A stretch of DNA of 64,000 bases from Cardinalis cardinalis (lineage: Eukaryota; Chordata; Aves; Passeriformes; Cardinalidae). The notes beneath the pieces were generated by a model. That model was not told where the DNA came from, did no database searches, and saw only the letters and a list, made by a program, of their open reading frames with translations. Below are positions 1-14,500 of this stretch, one piece after another. The translations under genes were made by a program, and so were the position numbers. The DNA is taken from contig JACDOX010000169.1 of assembly GCA_014549065.1 (NCBI GenBank), positions 1,310,414-1,374,413 of the forward strand, given 5' to 3'. The number at the start of each line of letters is the position of its first letter. Position 1 is the stretch's first letter.

Positions 1-3000
1 TACAGTCATATCAGCACTTTGTGGCAGAAAGTAATCAGCACTGTACAGAGCTCACACTAAATACTGAAACATAAAATTGTAAAATACACACCTGCAGTGA
101 GTCCCTGAACAGGCAACCAAGCAGAAATGCTGAGCTGGGGCGGGTAGGGTGTGTGATTGCCTAGCTAACTATGTACAGAAATTGTGGTGTAACCAAAGGG
201 AAACTGAAATCTTGTGCTCTGGGACTGTGTGCTCAGTATATTCAGCCTCCTCCTGGCTCAGTCAAGGCTGCCACATAAAACTCATTTTGGGAGTACACAA
301 ATTGCAGAATGCTTTCTTTGACACACCCATAGCTAATGCTATGCAGCAGCTGAATTCCTTATTTATTTTATGCTCATTCTGTTGGAAGGGTTTTGGGGGG
401 ATCTCACAGGTTTTTAACTTGCATATCTTTTTCTGGGGAAAAAAAAAAAAAAGAGGCAAATCCCAATGGTGGCCAGGTGCTTGCAGTTTATTCTTAGACA
501 AATTAGTGATACAAAATTTTCATTACAAAGATTGGACACAATTAGTGCTTTAAAAAAATCTTATAAAGANGGGCAGATGCCTCCTAACACAAGTGGACCT
601 CTGAAGAAGGTATGTGTGTGGCCAATGTTTATTGCTTCTTTCTGTGAACTAGTTATAGACCTATTTAACAGCACTTAATTAAAAGTGTTTCATTTTCTGA
701 GGGGGAATTGAGAATGCAGGATTTACTCTCTGCATGCTGGCAGTATGTTGCTCAGTTAATGCCCATGGCTTTTTTTCGAAGATTGTNATTTTTGTCATGC
801 AGCACTTGGTAGTTTTTCTGCAGCTTTGTATCTGAAATATTTTTTTAAGTGTTTGGAATCCCTTTTAGAAAAAGCTTCTATAAAATTCTCAGGCGTCCCC
901 CTTGCCACNAAGAGAGGCACACTTTTGCCCTCTGCTCACTGTGATATAATAGACCCTGCAGGGAACTTGCAGTAAAAGACTGTTCCATNAGTGCAATCAG
1001 TGACTCATCTGCAGAGAGGGAGTATCACAAGTCTGTGACTAAAGAGTGAAACAAAAACACATACTGGTACATGGGAAAATAAAGAGAACNTTTACAGCAT
1101 TGGAAAGGTGATGATTTGTCATGTGGTTGAGTGATGCCGGTTTTCTCTTGAAAGGAANGGTTGTCAGGTCTCAACACCTCTTTTCAAAAAACTCAAAGAA
1201 CAATTCTTAGCTAAAAGATACTATAAAAGGAAGAAAAATGAAGGAAAATGGTTGCTTTTAACGTGCAGCTGAATCTAGACTCCTTGCTGTAAGTGCTGGT
1301 CATGCTCTTTGAACACTNTCCTTAGTTCTGTTTGCATGAGCTTCCATTTCCTGTGGGGGTTTTTTTGATAAAATCAAAGAGTGCAGGCAACGCCACCTAT
1401 ATGTGTGTTTGTTNNNNNNNNNNNNNNNNNNNNNNNNNNNNNNNNNNNNNNNNNNNNNNNNNNNNNNNNNNNNNNNNNNNNNNNNNNNNNNNNNNNNNNN
1501 NNNNNNNNNNNNNNNNNNNNNNNNNNNNNNNNNNNNNNTCATATGTAAACCAAAAGCTAGATCTGCCCCTTCCAATGGAGAACCCATACACTGAATTGAT
1601 ATTTTATTTCTTCTGAAGAGCAAGAATTCTCAACAGCATTCAGAAGGAGTTGGAGTAAGGATTTGTAACATCTTTTGTTACAAGACAGCTATAGCAAGTT
1701 TCACGCTTGAATATTTATCTACTATCCACCAGGTGATACTTTTGTTTTTCACCAGCTTGGCCACATTTATGAATCAAGGTTTTCCTTTTGTCTCCCCTGT
1801 TACCCAGTGAGGGAAACANAAAAAGGTGACAGGGAACCTGGTTATTGAGTACTCTGGCAAAAGTGCAAAGAAATGGAAGTAGGAAAAAGGAGGTGTTTTT
1901 CACTGTACAGCCATTGCTTTGTTGTCTTAATTTCTCTTTCTTTTTGGGGTTTCAAAAGAGCTTTGCCTTTAGCTTCATGTATTTTAGTACTTTTATGATC
2001 TTCAGAGCAATTGTGGGCATCTTCTAATATTTTTAATGTGCAGTTTCCTGGGGGACACACCATGATATGAGTTGCAGATGTGACCTTGTTCTGTTTTATT
2101 TTTTCTGCACAAACCATGCTGCACTGAGCAGCAGTTGCAGTGGTCTGAAATGGGATGTGAACTGGCCAGTTCTTGCCTCATATTGGGTGCAGGTTGGATG
2201 AGCATAAGCAGGCAGCCCATTGCTCAAGAAGTTAGTCATGAGTATGAAGCAGCTGCCTTGTTTTATGCACACTGTTTGATCTGTGCTGTTGTGGATTTTT
2301 CAGATCTTCTGGAAAATCAATCTCAAGAGCTTGAAAGCAAAAATACAACCTCAGTGTAAGAGGAGGCAGAGGGAGCATGCTGTCTTGGAGCACCTGTTTT
2401 TTGCCATGCAACAAGTAGTTGCTGCTGCATTCCCACTCGGATGGGTCTGTGAATGAAAAAAGTGAAAGGTGTGAGAGAAGTGCTATTTCATTTAGGAAAT
2501 TCATTTTTTGAGTATAGAGACATAAACACCAATCAGAAAGTTTGATAGTGCAGTATTTAAGTACTGTTTTATCATGATCCAGGTTTGCTTTGCTTACATG
2601 CCAACACAGATGTTCTTGGACATTACTGAAAACTATCTTCCACTCTTTGAGCATTATACAATGCAGAGAGATACATCCTGATGATTTTTTTACCTGCCTT
2701 TCCACACAAAAGGAGAAGGGTATGTTCCTAAGGGGAAACGTTGTATGCATAGCCTTATCTTTTGAATGTAAGAAACAGTTAATTCTCAGATCTGTAGATA
2801 TATGTAAGAAGTTGCCCTGCAGCTACATCTTGTCCCGTTAATGACCTGACATCCCAAACCAAACATGCATTTTCCAGTGGTGTCCTCACACAGGAAAGAG
2901 CTTGCCTTTTATCATGACCTTTGACTGCTGGACTTGAAATGACCTCCTCTGGACACACGGGGTTTGCCTCCTCTGGGATGAATGCTTCTGATCAAAAACA

Positions 3001-5474
3001 GCAGACCACACAGTAATGAAACAAGTACAGTGTTCAGTCTGCTCCCCAGTTTTTTAGCCACTGACAAATATGTATATATGTACTTCCAGATTTCAGGAAA
3101 GAGACATAAAGGAGGTAATCAGTAATAAATGAAGTGTGTGTTGACAGGTGAAAGACAACAGTGCACATCTGTGTAACATTGGGTTAGGTGACAGAGCCCC
3201 TAATGAAAAAGCTGTGGCATTAGAGATCCAGCATGGATATCCTTACAAACTTTCTCTCTTTAGGATTGATTATTTCAGTACAGGGTGGTCTGAGCTTCTG
3301 CTAAATAAATGCCAGATGCCTGAATGTGAATCAGTTGTAGCCAAAGGAGGTTTGTTTTTGTATTATCAATCCACAGAAGGCTGACTTAGTCAGATGGATG
3401 CTCTCCCCACTAGTAGTAAAGTTGATGAGCCAAGCCTTGTTGAGACAAAGTGTACTTACCTTGATAAATCTTCATTGTGTATTTTAGTGGTTGTACTGTG
3501 TCTTTATAATGATCTAGAGAGGAAGCCTTACAGCTTGCATGTCCCTGTGCTTTCCAAATCCATCCCAAGGTCGGGAGGCCCAGCCCAGCCTAGCAGTGCC
3601 CTCTGAGGCTTCAGGGCTGCAGTGGTGCTGCCTCCAAGGAGAGCTGTTGCACAAGCGCAGATCACTGGGCTGCAGCTGCTCAGAACTTTTAAGTGGGTTT
3701 TGTTTTGGGCTGATTTTGGTCTGAATATTGTCTTTAGATGTGACTGCCAATCTGGTCTTTAGTGTTTGCTTACCTACAGCTTTGGACTAAAATTCCGTCC
3801 AGGCAGGCTGAAGCCAGCTGCATCTCCTAGGATAACTGTCTGTTGTACAGAATGTTAAAGTTTCTCACTGTAGACATGGCATCAGCATAGGCCACATTGC
3901 AGGTGTCTGTGTTTCTGACTGAATGTGAACTTCTAAGAAGACAGTTTTAAAGAACTGGTTTTGAGATCCAGACCTCTTCTGCTTCCTCTCCTGGTGCCCC
4001 TCCAAAAATGGTCTGCTCTGAGGCTTGCACTCTGGCAGACATCTGTTCACAGCACTGCTTGAAAAGAAGATGTGGTTGTGTGGAAGAGCAGTGTTTCACT
4101 TCAGATAAATTGCACAGCTGTAAATGTGGTCTACTGGCAGGGCAGATTTGCTGCTTGTTTTTTTCTTTCTTATACCATCACAACAGCCTCTTCCTTTATT
4201 TACACACTTCTCCCTTGTATTTTGGTATTGTTTGGTATTTTTGGTATTTTTTGTTTTGGTAATGTTTGCATTTATGTTGCAGATTAGGTGTTGAGAAGTT
4301 CTAGGCATATAAACATGTTGTCGCTTTCTCATAGTCTTGAGGCATGAAAAAACAGAGATGAAAAGTCAGATAAATTAAAAAACTGTAAACCACAGAACTC
4401 TGAGTGTAACCATTCTGGCCTCTAGGGCATAGATCCAAATGCTACTTCCNTCCTTCATCTCCCTGCTTCCTTCACTGCCTTACAGCCTGCAGGCAGCCAG
4501 CTCTGCTTCTCTGGCCCCGCTTGCTGTGGAGCCAAGCCACTGCACATGCTCCAGCACACAAGTCCTAGCATCCTTCCCACTCGTCAGAATTTGCACATAA
4601 ATCCAAGTGCCGTCCTTTTGTCCATCTGTACAATGCAGATGGATGCAGACTGGTTACTGCTGTTTAACAGTGGGAGAATTTGTTTCTGTGGGTGAGCATG
4701 TCCTTGAGGCACTGTGGTTCCTTTTTTGTGGGGCAGGCAGGAACTGGGTCCTCCGAGGGCAGCTGCAGTGTCACACAAAGAGAGAAGTGCAGGCTTTATT
4801 TTCAGTAGACTGGAGCACATGTGCCAACATATCATGGTGATCACTTCTTCAGATTTCTTCTAGATTTTTGAAGTTTCTTCACTGCATGAAAGTATTTTGA
4901 AGAGCATGAGCAGAAATACCAAAGTTGAAAGTAGTAACTCTGGATAAAGGTTTTGGCATATAAGCACTTTAACTAAAAATTGACAGCTCAGTTATATCCA
5001 GAGTGCAAGATTCAAAGCATGCAAATTACCAGATTGGGTTGTAGGGAAAATGCTTTCTAGCTTTTTGATACTGCATTGTATTCATTGTGTATCAGCATGC
5101 AATCAAATGTTAGGTTCTCTACAAACTGNAATAATATAGGAAGCAAGGAAAATGGGAATGCTAAAACCCAAACTCATTGATCCAGAAAAACAGCCAAAAA
5201 CATAAGCCATTGGTTTAAATTTTTGGAGGCCATATTTACATGGGCAAAAANAATCTTGTGTTACCTTTGAATCATATTCAAAATAAAGAATGAAAATTCA
5301 TGAGCAGCAGATGTGATTAAACTTACCTGTTAGAAGAGTCCATAAGCATCTGTCTCTTGCGGATTGGTAGTCAGTATTGAAAGACTCAGTAACTATTGAG
5401 TGAGTTTGTAACAATCTAGTTACTTGTGTTGCCAGNTTAATAATGAACATGAACTTCTTTTGTTTTTCTTTCAG
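1..5474 (+). other. APBB1IP intron, with assembly gap
   Basis: No stretch encodes the expected preceding RIAM exon (end of the RA domain). A weak exon-like block at 498-609 is treated as a finding. Otherwise only chance frames and short A/T runs are seen. Confidence 0.6.
1414..1538. other. Assembly gap (125 N)
   Basis: An unbroken run of N. Its true length is unknown. Confidence 0.99.
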
Positions 5475-5549
5475 AATTTCTACCTGGCGAACAAAGGGAA
5501 GAAAGAAAGCAAAGAAATGAATGATAAAAACAAAGAGGCTTTGCTGGAG
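5475..5549 (+). CDS. APBB1IP: APBB1IP exon: RA-PH linker
   Basis: 25 codons, phase 0 at both ends, after a TTTCTTTCAG acceptor and before a GTAAGC donor. It encodes a Lys-rich linker starting NFYLANKGKKESKE, which matches the segment between the RA and PH domains of RIAM. Confidence 0.93.
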
Positions 5550-8500
5550 GTAAGCCAAATTATTGGGCTGCTGATGCAAATGTCACCAAAACTCTGCCAC
5601 CATTTGCCTCTGCTCTGCAGTANCAACATGTAGTTCTTTGTGGGAAATAGTGTAACAACAGGAAGTTCTGTGATCATTGGTGTCTTTGTATCTCGGGTTT
5701 AATATGTCGACTTTCCTCTGCATCAGCTGCTCCTCGTTAAAAATGCAGATTATTCACTCTTAGGCCAGCCCTTGGGACTTTTTATTGTTAGTAAGGTTGA
5801 TCTGTACTAAACAATTATTTTTAGGTTAGAAGTGGATTTACTTCTCNACTTATTAGCTGTACTACAACAGAAAAAGACACACTCACTTTTCCAGAAAGTC
5901 TGTTTAATCTCTTGCCTTTCCTGCTCAAGTTTTCCTTCAGATGTACACTTGAAAGAGAGAAAACCAGAGTTATTTGAAAGAAAAGATTACTGCAGTTCTC
6001 CAGGCAAGCAGTTTGGTAAAAGCTCACAAAGGAAATGCTTTTCTCAGGTGACTAAGGACTCACATTTCAAAATTAGTGCATCTCATGAAGGCACCAGATG
6101 TTAACCAGCAGAAGTCCTGGTGAATTCTAAGTGAAAACATTAAGTGATAAGTGTNTTGGCATTAAAAATTACCCAAAAATTACCCAAGTCCTTCAAGCAA
6201 ACAATTAGTTTATCTAATTGAATAGAGTTTAAAATGCTAGCATGTATTTGAAGCGAAGGCAGAGATTGAGCTGTTTTTAGAGCTCTAAGAAGTCTCTAAA
6301 GAATCTCAGTACCAAAGTATTTCTCTACAGAACCTATAAACACTGCAGTAGAGGAAAAAACCCAACAGTATCAACCACTTTCTATAGCCTTCACTGAGCA
6401 CATCTATGTCTAGTTAAAAGCCTTTGTAGGTTTTTGCTTGACCCTAAGGGATGGAGGTTTTGCCAGCCTTCTTTATCAGTGTGTGAGCGCCCAGCATTAG
6501 CTTGGAAAAGTTTCCTTTGCCTGTCTAAGGTGTTCATCTCCCTAGTNACTGCACTCCCCATGTTCATATGTTCACTGTCACAAGAAATGTCTTTATTTTT
6601 CAAGGGACCATTTTTCTGCTATATATTGATAGGATTGTGCTTAATGGATTTATTTTGTGCATTATTATTATTCTTGTTGCACAGGAGAGCTTCTGTGGGA
6701 CATCTGTCATTGTGCCAGAGCTTGAAGGGGCCCTTTATTTAAAAGAAGATGGAAAAAANTCCTGGAAGAGGCGTTATTTTCTTCTACGAGCTTCTGGAAT
6801 TTATTATGTACCNAGAGGAAAAACCAAGGTCAGGAAGCCAAATAATCCTTTTAGCAATAAAACAATTCATGGAGGTGAAAGTGTAGAACTTCCAAGGTGA
6901 CATTNGAAGAGCACTGTCTGGTGCATCCGAGAGGGCTGAGATTTCCATGGTTCAACTTTGACTACACCACTTGTGCAAATACTAGAATGCAGTCACTGAA
7001 TCCTCTCACATTTTTCTGCTTTTGATTTCAAGGNATAGATAAAAGCACTGATAAAATAGTGCCTCTCCAGAAGGCAAGAGGGGACAGAAAAACAGCATAG
7101 CACCTGTCAGCTGGTAGTGAGCTGCCAAAATGCTTCACTATTATANGGGTTCCCTGTGAAAGAAAGTCTTAAAAAGTTGTCAAGTAAGCTAATTTCTTGT
7201 CACAGAAGAAGGTAGAATTTTACTTTGTTTGGTACAGACTTTCTGCACCAGTAACCAGCATGTGAAACACTGTACTTTTTAATACAGTGATCTGTACCCA
7301 GAGAATGTGTTGTGTCTTTTATGCCTTTTTAAGACTGTCCTTTGTGTAGAAGGAAGTGAGTCAGAAGCATCTACCCGGCTGAATCAAATTTACTTACATT
7401 TAGTTTTACAAAATATCTAGAGAGTCTGAATTGCCAGCACTGGATGTATTGCACATAAGGGGAGCTGGCTTTTAATTTCCACAGTGATGAGGTAGAACAG
7501 TGGATTCTGGACTGGTTTTTGGTTTGGTTTTTTTTTTGTGTTTGAAAACCACTTCTGTTACCACTTACAGCTCTGCTAATGCTTCATATTTAGAAATGCT
7601 GCTGCTGGTGAAACTTTGCTGTAGGATTTGTGCTTTGAAACTTAACACTTCTGTTATTTTCTGACTAAAGTACAAAGGGAACAAAATTTATCTTGTAAAG
7701 GGATTTTGTGCTGCTGCTCCAGTGACCTGTTTATAACCGAGCCACAGTGAAACACAAATCACCTTGCTGCTTTCACAGCAATTTATTTTGGCTTTACCTG
7801 ACCCTGAGATAATGGCTTTCATGCCTCAAATCAGGTTGTACACACAACATCTTATCAATTAGGATCTAGAATGCTATTTAGAAGGCACTTAAGGTGGAAA
7901 AACTGTTAAGAGTAGTCAAATGCAAAGCCCATCTTGGACATTTCCTTCCATACCTCCAACACTGACTGGTAGTACAATGCCAAAGCAAGGCAAGCATGTC
8001 CTGAGAGTTACTCAGCCTTTTTTCATCATCCAGTGATACCTGTTCCAGTGACTTTTCATCATAGTGCAAATGAGGGAAGTGCTTTCTTTTTTTCAGGTCA
8101 TAGGCTGTAAACATAGGCTCAGATGGAGCAACACAGTCCCCTTGTAACAGCTGTTTAACACTTTACTGCCCGTTCGTCATTACAGACTGTGTGCCACCCT
8201 GCCTATAACTGAGCAGTTTTAGGAATTGTGTGCTTTAAAGTCACTTTATTACCACAACAAATCTGATTTTTAGGAGATAGTCACAGCTCTTTAAAATGGT
8301 AGCATAGNCATCTGTTTGCTCCTGCACCTGTAACAGCCTTCAGCCAAAGGATGACTGTGCCCATGTCTTGGTCATTGCAGAGAAAGTGAAGTCTCTTAGC
8401 TCAGGTCTGTGCTTAGTGGTGATCTAAGGCATTACTGCACTCTGCATTGGAACAGCTGAGGATCAGGTACACANGTCTGTTGTGGAGATCTAATCTCTGG

Positions 8501-11500
8501 GACATGAGCAGGATGCAGTGAGGGTGTTAAACATCTCAAAGCACTGCAGCAGAATTCAGTAGAGCTCTTCAGTTAAAGCCCTTAAATTATGAGAGTTCAT
8601 CCCTTGTCAGGGTAGCATGAAAAGTGCGCGTGCACCTTGCACNTCATTCAGTTGTGGGCAGAGCAGTCTTTCTTTGAGGTACAGAAATGAACAGTTGGCA
8701 GACAACGATATCCTCAGCTGCTGCAGCTGTTTTAAAATTCATCCAATATATTCCTGTTTTCAGTATTTACAAAAAAGCAAAGACATCTGGATTACCTTTG
8801 GCACTTTGTGCTGGCTGTAAAATACATGGTGAAAGTGAAAATATGGGGGCACGTTCAGATAATTTTATACACGTGCTAGTGATGGTTTTTGTTTCAGGGT
8901 TATTTGTTAACAAACCAGCACCAGTCAGCACTGCTGTCTTGATTTCTTTCTTCAGCATTGCTCTACTTACATCCCATTCAAAAACGTGCTGTTAGTTGAC
9001 AGGGTCACAAAAGAAAAGCATCAGAATTGCAGATAATTNAAAAATCTANTTCTGTTAATTGTGTTGCTTTGTCNTGTTACCGTTGCTGTGTNATGTTAAC
9101 ATTGCACAAATACTCGCATTNAGCGCCTTTGTCCCTTGCATTAAAATCTGTTCCTTAGAAGATAATAACAACTGCATTCGTATTGGTCTTAATCACTATT
9201 GCCTGGTTCCTAAAGGAAAGGAACAACACATTATACTGGATGAATTTGAGCACATATAGGAACTTAAGGATGTTTGAAAAATCGAGCTCCACACACTCAC
9301 TGACAAAATCTCCGGCATCATCAGCTGCAGCAGAGACAGGAGAGAGAAGTCCTGTCTACATCTAGTAGGAAGTGTTTCACCACATATCTTACTTGCAAAC
9401 TCAATTTGTAAATAAAGCCAACTCAAGGGTGTTTTGTAATGAAAGTATCATTAAGAATGAGAACAGGAGATAAGAACCATCATATGCATATTATAACATA
9501 CCCTCATATCATATCATACCCCATTTTTAGGGGTAGACGGAGCTTGGGGTTTGTTTTTTTATTTTTTCACCCACAATTTCCTGATTTCTCAGTTTAGCCA
9601 ACAGTGACCATGTGAAATGGCTATTTTTGCATTTCCACACAAAAGATTGCAAAAGTTACTGTAGGCAGAATTCATCACTGAGAAACACCCAGCAACAGAA
9701 ACCTTGTTACTTTAGCAATATATTGTGAACAAGCAAATGCTATGATAAACAGAAATAGAATGATGCCAAGAAATTTGAGGAAATTCAAAGNAAAACAGAT
9801 TAAACATGTGCTTATGTCCTGATGAGGTTTATTTGTTACATGTACAAAAGAAGAACAAGCTCCCAAAGCAATTTAGAACCCCAAACCTTCTTTCTCCACT
9901 CAGAATTTTAAGGGTGTAGTTTGTTACTGTGATGTTCTTTTGTCATATTAGACATAAGCTAAAATCTCCATGCAAAGCAATGAAGCACAGCATAACCAGA
10001 ACAAGAGCAAAATGTTGAACTGTGTTACAGATCATTCATAATATGTACTGACTCTCTTCCTATTTTTATTTTAAGAAAGCAGNCACCTAAAATTAATCCT
10101 TGTTTTTAAGTCAGCTTCACTGGCATTCATGCATTTGATAAAGGTTCTGTTAATGAGTTTCACATCAAAATTCAATTTGCTCTANATGATGGGCTTGGTT
10201 TTCATTTGTAGACATCACGGGATCTGGCATGCTTCCTTCAGTTTGAGAACGTGAACGTGTATTATGGTTATCAACACAAAGTGAAATATAAGGCACCTAC
10301 AGACTACTGCTTTGTCTTAAAGGTAATGTACAGGAAAAAAAAGTTCTGCAAATGTCACATAGTTTCTTTTATGTGCAAACATGTTTAAGCTTGAATCTCC
10401 AAGGATCCTGATAAGATAGAGTAACTCCTGCAAAATCATGTGCGATTTCTTCTTTGCTTCATTGTTATCAGCAACGTACATTTAGGATCTTGATTTTATT
10501 ACTGAGAGTCCTGTGATATATGTCTACACTGCATCCTAAAGTTGTCTTCAAAACAGGGTTGAATATGCTGACTGTTCAGGTGGCTGGATATGTTTGGGCA
10601 GATGACACCCAGGGNAGATGTATGATGAGAAGTCTGGCAGTCTCTAATTTTGGTGTTATGAGCACTATGGATTATACACCAAAAAGCAGGTCCACTTTTT
10701 TTGTGGTCTAGTCATACCTATTGAGGGGTTTGTTGAACTGAGAAGCAGAATTTTGCAGGAATAGGCATCTCATTTGTCATATTTTATTGCACTGCTGTTT
10801 CTGGCAGGAAGGCAAAATACNTTGCTCATCCACTCATGAAAATCAATGCTTGTTCTTGAACAAGTATCTCATTNCTGCCTCTCCAGGTAATAGCACTGCA
10901 AATAGGCTGGGAATTCTTCATTTCTCTCAGGANAGGAAAAGAAGCCCATGTTTTTTCACCGAGTTTGGACAGCAGAAATGAAGCTTTGAGGTTGTAGCAA
11001 TTTGCATATCACTGCGTACAAGACAAAAGATAATGTTGTTGCTGCTTTTCTTTTTAAGGCGTGCAGTGGGAACAAAGTGTCAGAAAATACAGTATCTTGC
11101 CATCTCAGAAAAAAAAAAGTACAGGAAACATTCACGTCAGAGCGTGGTACTTACAGTACCACATTTCTGGCTGTAGTTGCACACTTAAAGCACTTTTAAA
11201 TTCAGTTCCAAAGTGTCTGCTAGCCTAATTTGCATATGGCCAAGCAGAAATGGTTTGTAGACAGATTTATTTTCTGAAACAGATGTATCTAATTAACACA
11301 GATGTACAGTTTTAGTACTATAGTCTTCCACAAAACACTCTACAAGAGACACAGGTGAGCTTTNAGAAGTTAACAGGTAAGCATTGCTTCTGAAAAGTAC
11401 AACTCTTAATGAAAAAAAGGAAAAAGGGAGCTGATGTAAAAAACAAGGGGAAATTGATTTTCTAAACAGATGATTGATCTAAGAACTATCTGACTAATTT

Positions 11501-14500
11501 AATAACAGTTATTCACATTCTACTCACATGAAAATAAAACCATGATTTTTGAATGCATGTAGCAATGTGTTTAACTGTTCATAATAGGCAAACTTTCTGG
11601 ACTTTGGATTATGCTACAGTGCTTGTAGTTAATTTTAATTACTACAGATCATCATTTGGTAGATTCTTTACCCGCTCAGTTTCAGACTTGGCTTTTTTTA
11701 ATGGCTGACTTGCAGTGGCTGGAGTTGGTCAGGAGGCACAGGCAAATACTGATGTCTTCATATTTCTGTTGCTTCAGAAGTGAAAGTCTCCCACTTAGGG
11801 TGGCTTTCTGAGGGTNGTGGAAAGTTTAATATTTATTATCATTTGTGTACATTAATTTGAATTCTATATATAAATAGAGTATTAATTCTACTTTTTANAG
11901 CCATGCTGCTGAAATTATTTCTCTCATATCCTTGGCTTACCTTTGGAGGCTGGAGCTGAGGATGTAATANATCTTGAGATCTGTGGGCTGAGGGAAAGAG
12001 CAAAGTTAAATGTCAGTCTCTCTGATTGGATCCTTGGTGACACATAAGTGTGTGGACGGTACCACTGAGCCATTTATCACACTTAGTCACATTTTTGTCC
12101 TGTCTGGTTTGATCTGTAAGGCTCCCAGAAGAAAATCTCTCTTGCTGGGAGACACTTGTTATGACATGTCAAAGAAAAACAAACCATCATTCTTGAGGTA
12201 TTTCTCATCCTGCCCTATTTTGCAAACGAAGTCCTCAAGAAGAAATAACAGTACTCTGACAGACAGGTGCAGTGAGGAAAAGGCAATGCATTTAATGGGT
12301 AAACATTTGATTTTATGATACAGGAAGCCTAGTAATTTTGAAGGAATTTGGATACCCAGTTCAGTTCAAGCCAGTTGGAAATTTTTCCACAGCCAAGGCT
12401 CTGCTGTGTTTTCACAGCTCTTCCATTCCCCTGTGTGTGCCTGGCCACAGAGGGCAGGATAAGATTATCTGTCATACAACAAATGGGGGAAGATAACTGA
12501 AGGAGTAGCAGCCACAGCCCATGCTAGCTGTTCACTGAGGTGGCTGTGAAGCAAAGGAATATTTGGGGGAAAAAAGAGTCTGGAAGCCCTTATTAGCTCT
12601 AGCAAGCTGTAATGCCACTTGGAAAGTTTTTGAATAGCATGCCACTACATTTTTAAATAATTAAAAAATTTTANGAATTTAAATATTTCTTTCTGAGGAC
12701 CCTCTCAGGAACTGCTATGTCAAAACAGTGTGTAGTCATCAGCCAAGTTACTTGCTCTGCTGTGTTCCAAACATAACAAAAGAACCTGCCCAGCTCAGAG
12801 GCAAGAGCTTATATTTTATAGCACAGGAGAGATGCAAGGGTGTAACAGCTTCAGCAGTACCTTGCTTCTGTGCTAGGTNGAAAATCCTGCTGAATTCAGA
12901 ACTNTATTTTCCCAGCTTTGAGAACTGAGTTGAAAGAATACCATATTCATTTCTGGTGGTTAAGCTATNGGCATCTTTACTTCAAAAACAGGGACATGCC
13001 CTTTGTTCATTCAAATGGCAGCAAATGGGCAGTAANGTAGGCTGGTTTGGGGCTGAATATGGCCTAATACTTAAAGGAANTGTTCTTTCTTTTCCTCCAG
13101 TCCCCACTTGTATGATGAGTCTTCTAAACTAATAATATATGTATATTTGTAGTATTTGTTCCTGCTTTGAAGGTCTTGTCTCACATTAGCAGGGAGAAAA
13201 GAGAAAGCATTTCCCCCCCACCCCAGTCTTGGTCATCTTTATGCTGTGTCTTTATGGAGGGAAGAGCACTCAGAAAAAAAATCAAGGATGAGCAGAGCAT
13301 TCTTGCCATTTTTACATCTATATTCCAGGCATTGCAAAGAATGTAAAGAGAATGCAAACACTGTAACTAGTGTTAACCACAGTCCTGNTGACCTGGTTTT
13401 AGCCAGAATGAGATTTTTCAGGTTGACTGGCACGGCCCTGAATAATATNGGTGTTGCCTCAAAGTCTTCATGACATTTCTTTGACTGTTGCTTCACTTTG
13501 ATCTCTCTAAATGGGATGGGGGCTTTTTCTCCAGTTTCTTCTCCTTGGCTACAGTCAGGTATGGGGCTTGCAGGGACGGTGAGCTTTTGGTCATAGTGCC
13601 TGTCCCAGCTGACATGCATCCAGTTACCAGGAGCTGCTCCTTCTATCCTGTTTCTTATATAATCTACGTGTTTCATTTCAACTTCAGTGATCAAACCTGG
13701 GTTATGTAGCTGNTGCTGGCTTGGGTGCTGCTATTAGTCTAGCAACAAGATCATGCACATCATGGGCAGGTTGCTTTGATGCTTAGCCTGAAGCTGTGGT
13801 GGNTTTTGCAGCCTGTGATATTGGAGCTGCACCTAAACTAGCTCAAATATAAGTATTCTTATCTGCAGATCCATTCTGTAGGATATTCCTCTTACAGCTA
13901 GAGAAGCAGGATATGTTGTGAGTGCTCTTTGTGTATCATTTGTTCCCATTATGTCAGCACCCCACTGTATATACTATACCTCAGCACAAAAATGGGATGT
14001 GCTTTGCTTATTTGTTAATAATCAAGACACTGAGGAGATAATGGGCAAAAGGGTGGGGTGCCAGAAGCAATTAAACATCACAGTGTTTACTAGCAAAAGA
14101 GGGAGCATTTTGCTGAGCTTATTCAGAAGCTTCCTTTCAGGATGATTCAGGAGACAACTGCAATAACAGAACAAAGCAGCTACTTCCTCATATCAGGCAG
14201 CAGAGGTTCCAGCTGTGACCAACCAGAAGGAGCACAGCTGGCTGGTTGGAGGGGAGAGCAGGGCCACCTTTGGCTCTGTGTGTGTGCAGCAGACCCAGAC
14301 TGATGTGCCTGGGTCCTGAGGACAAGACTGCAGCCTGGCACAGAGCCTCCAATGGAGTTGGCTTTCAGGAATCCTTAGGCTTTGGGGCAGCTAAAAACTT
14401 GAACTGTGCTTTATTTCCCAGTGGCTATTTGGTCTGTGCTGAGCTTTAAACTTCTTCAGTGCACTTGTTCTACACCGCTGCTAAACAAACCTTCCTCCCT

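Noticed and set aside
2232..2750. 172-codon minus-strand ORF
   Set aside because: No recognisable domain, no splice context, and composition like the surrounding intron. Probably chance.
6829..6900. Extension of the PH exon past its donor
   Set aside because: The 24 extra codons do not match RIAM, whereas splicing to 10212 restores the family sequence.
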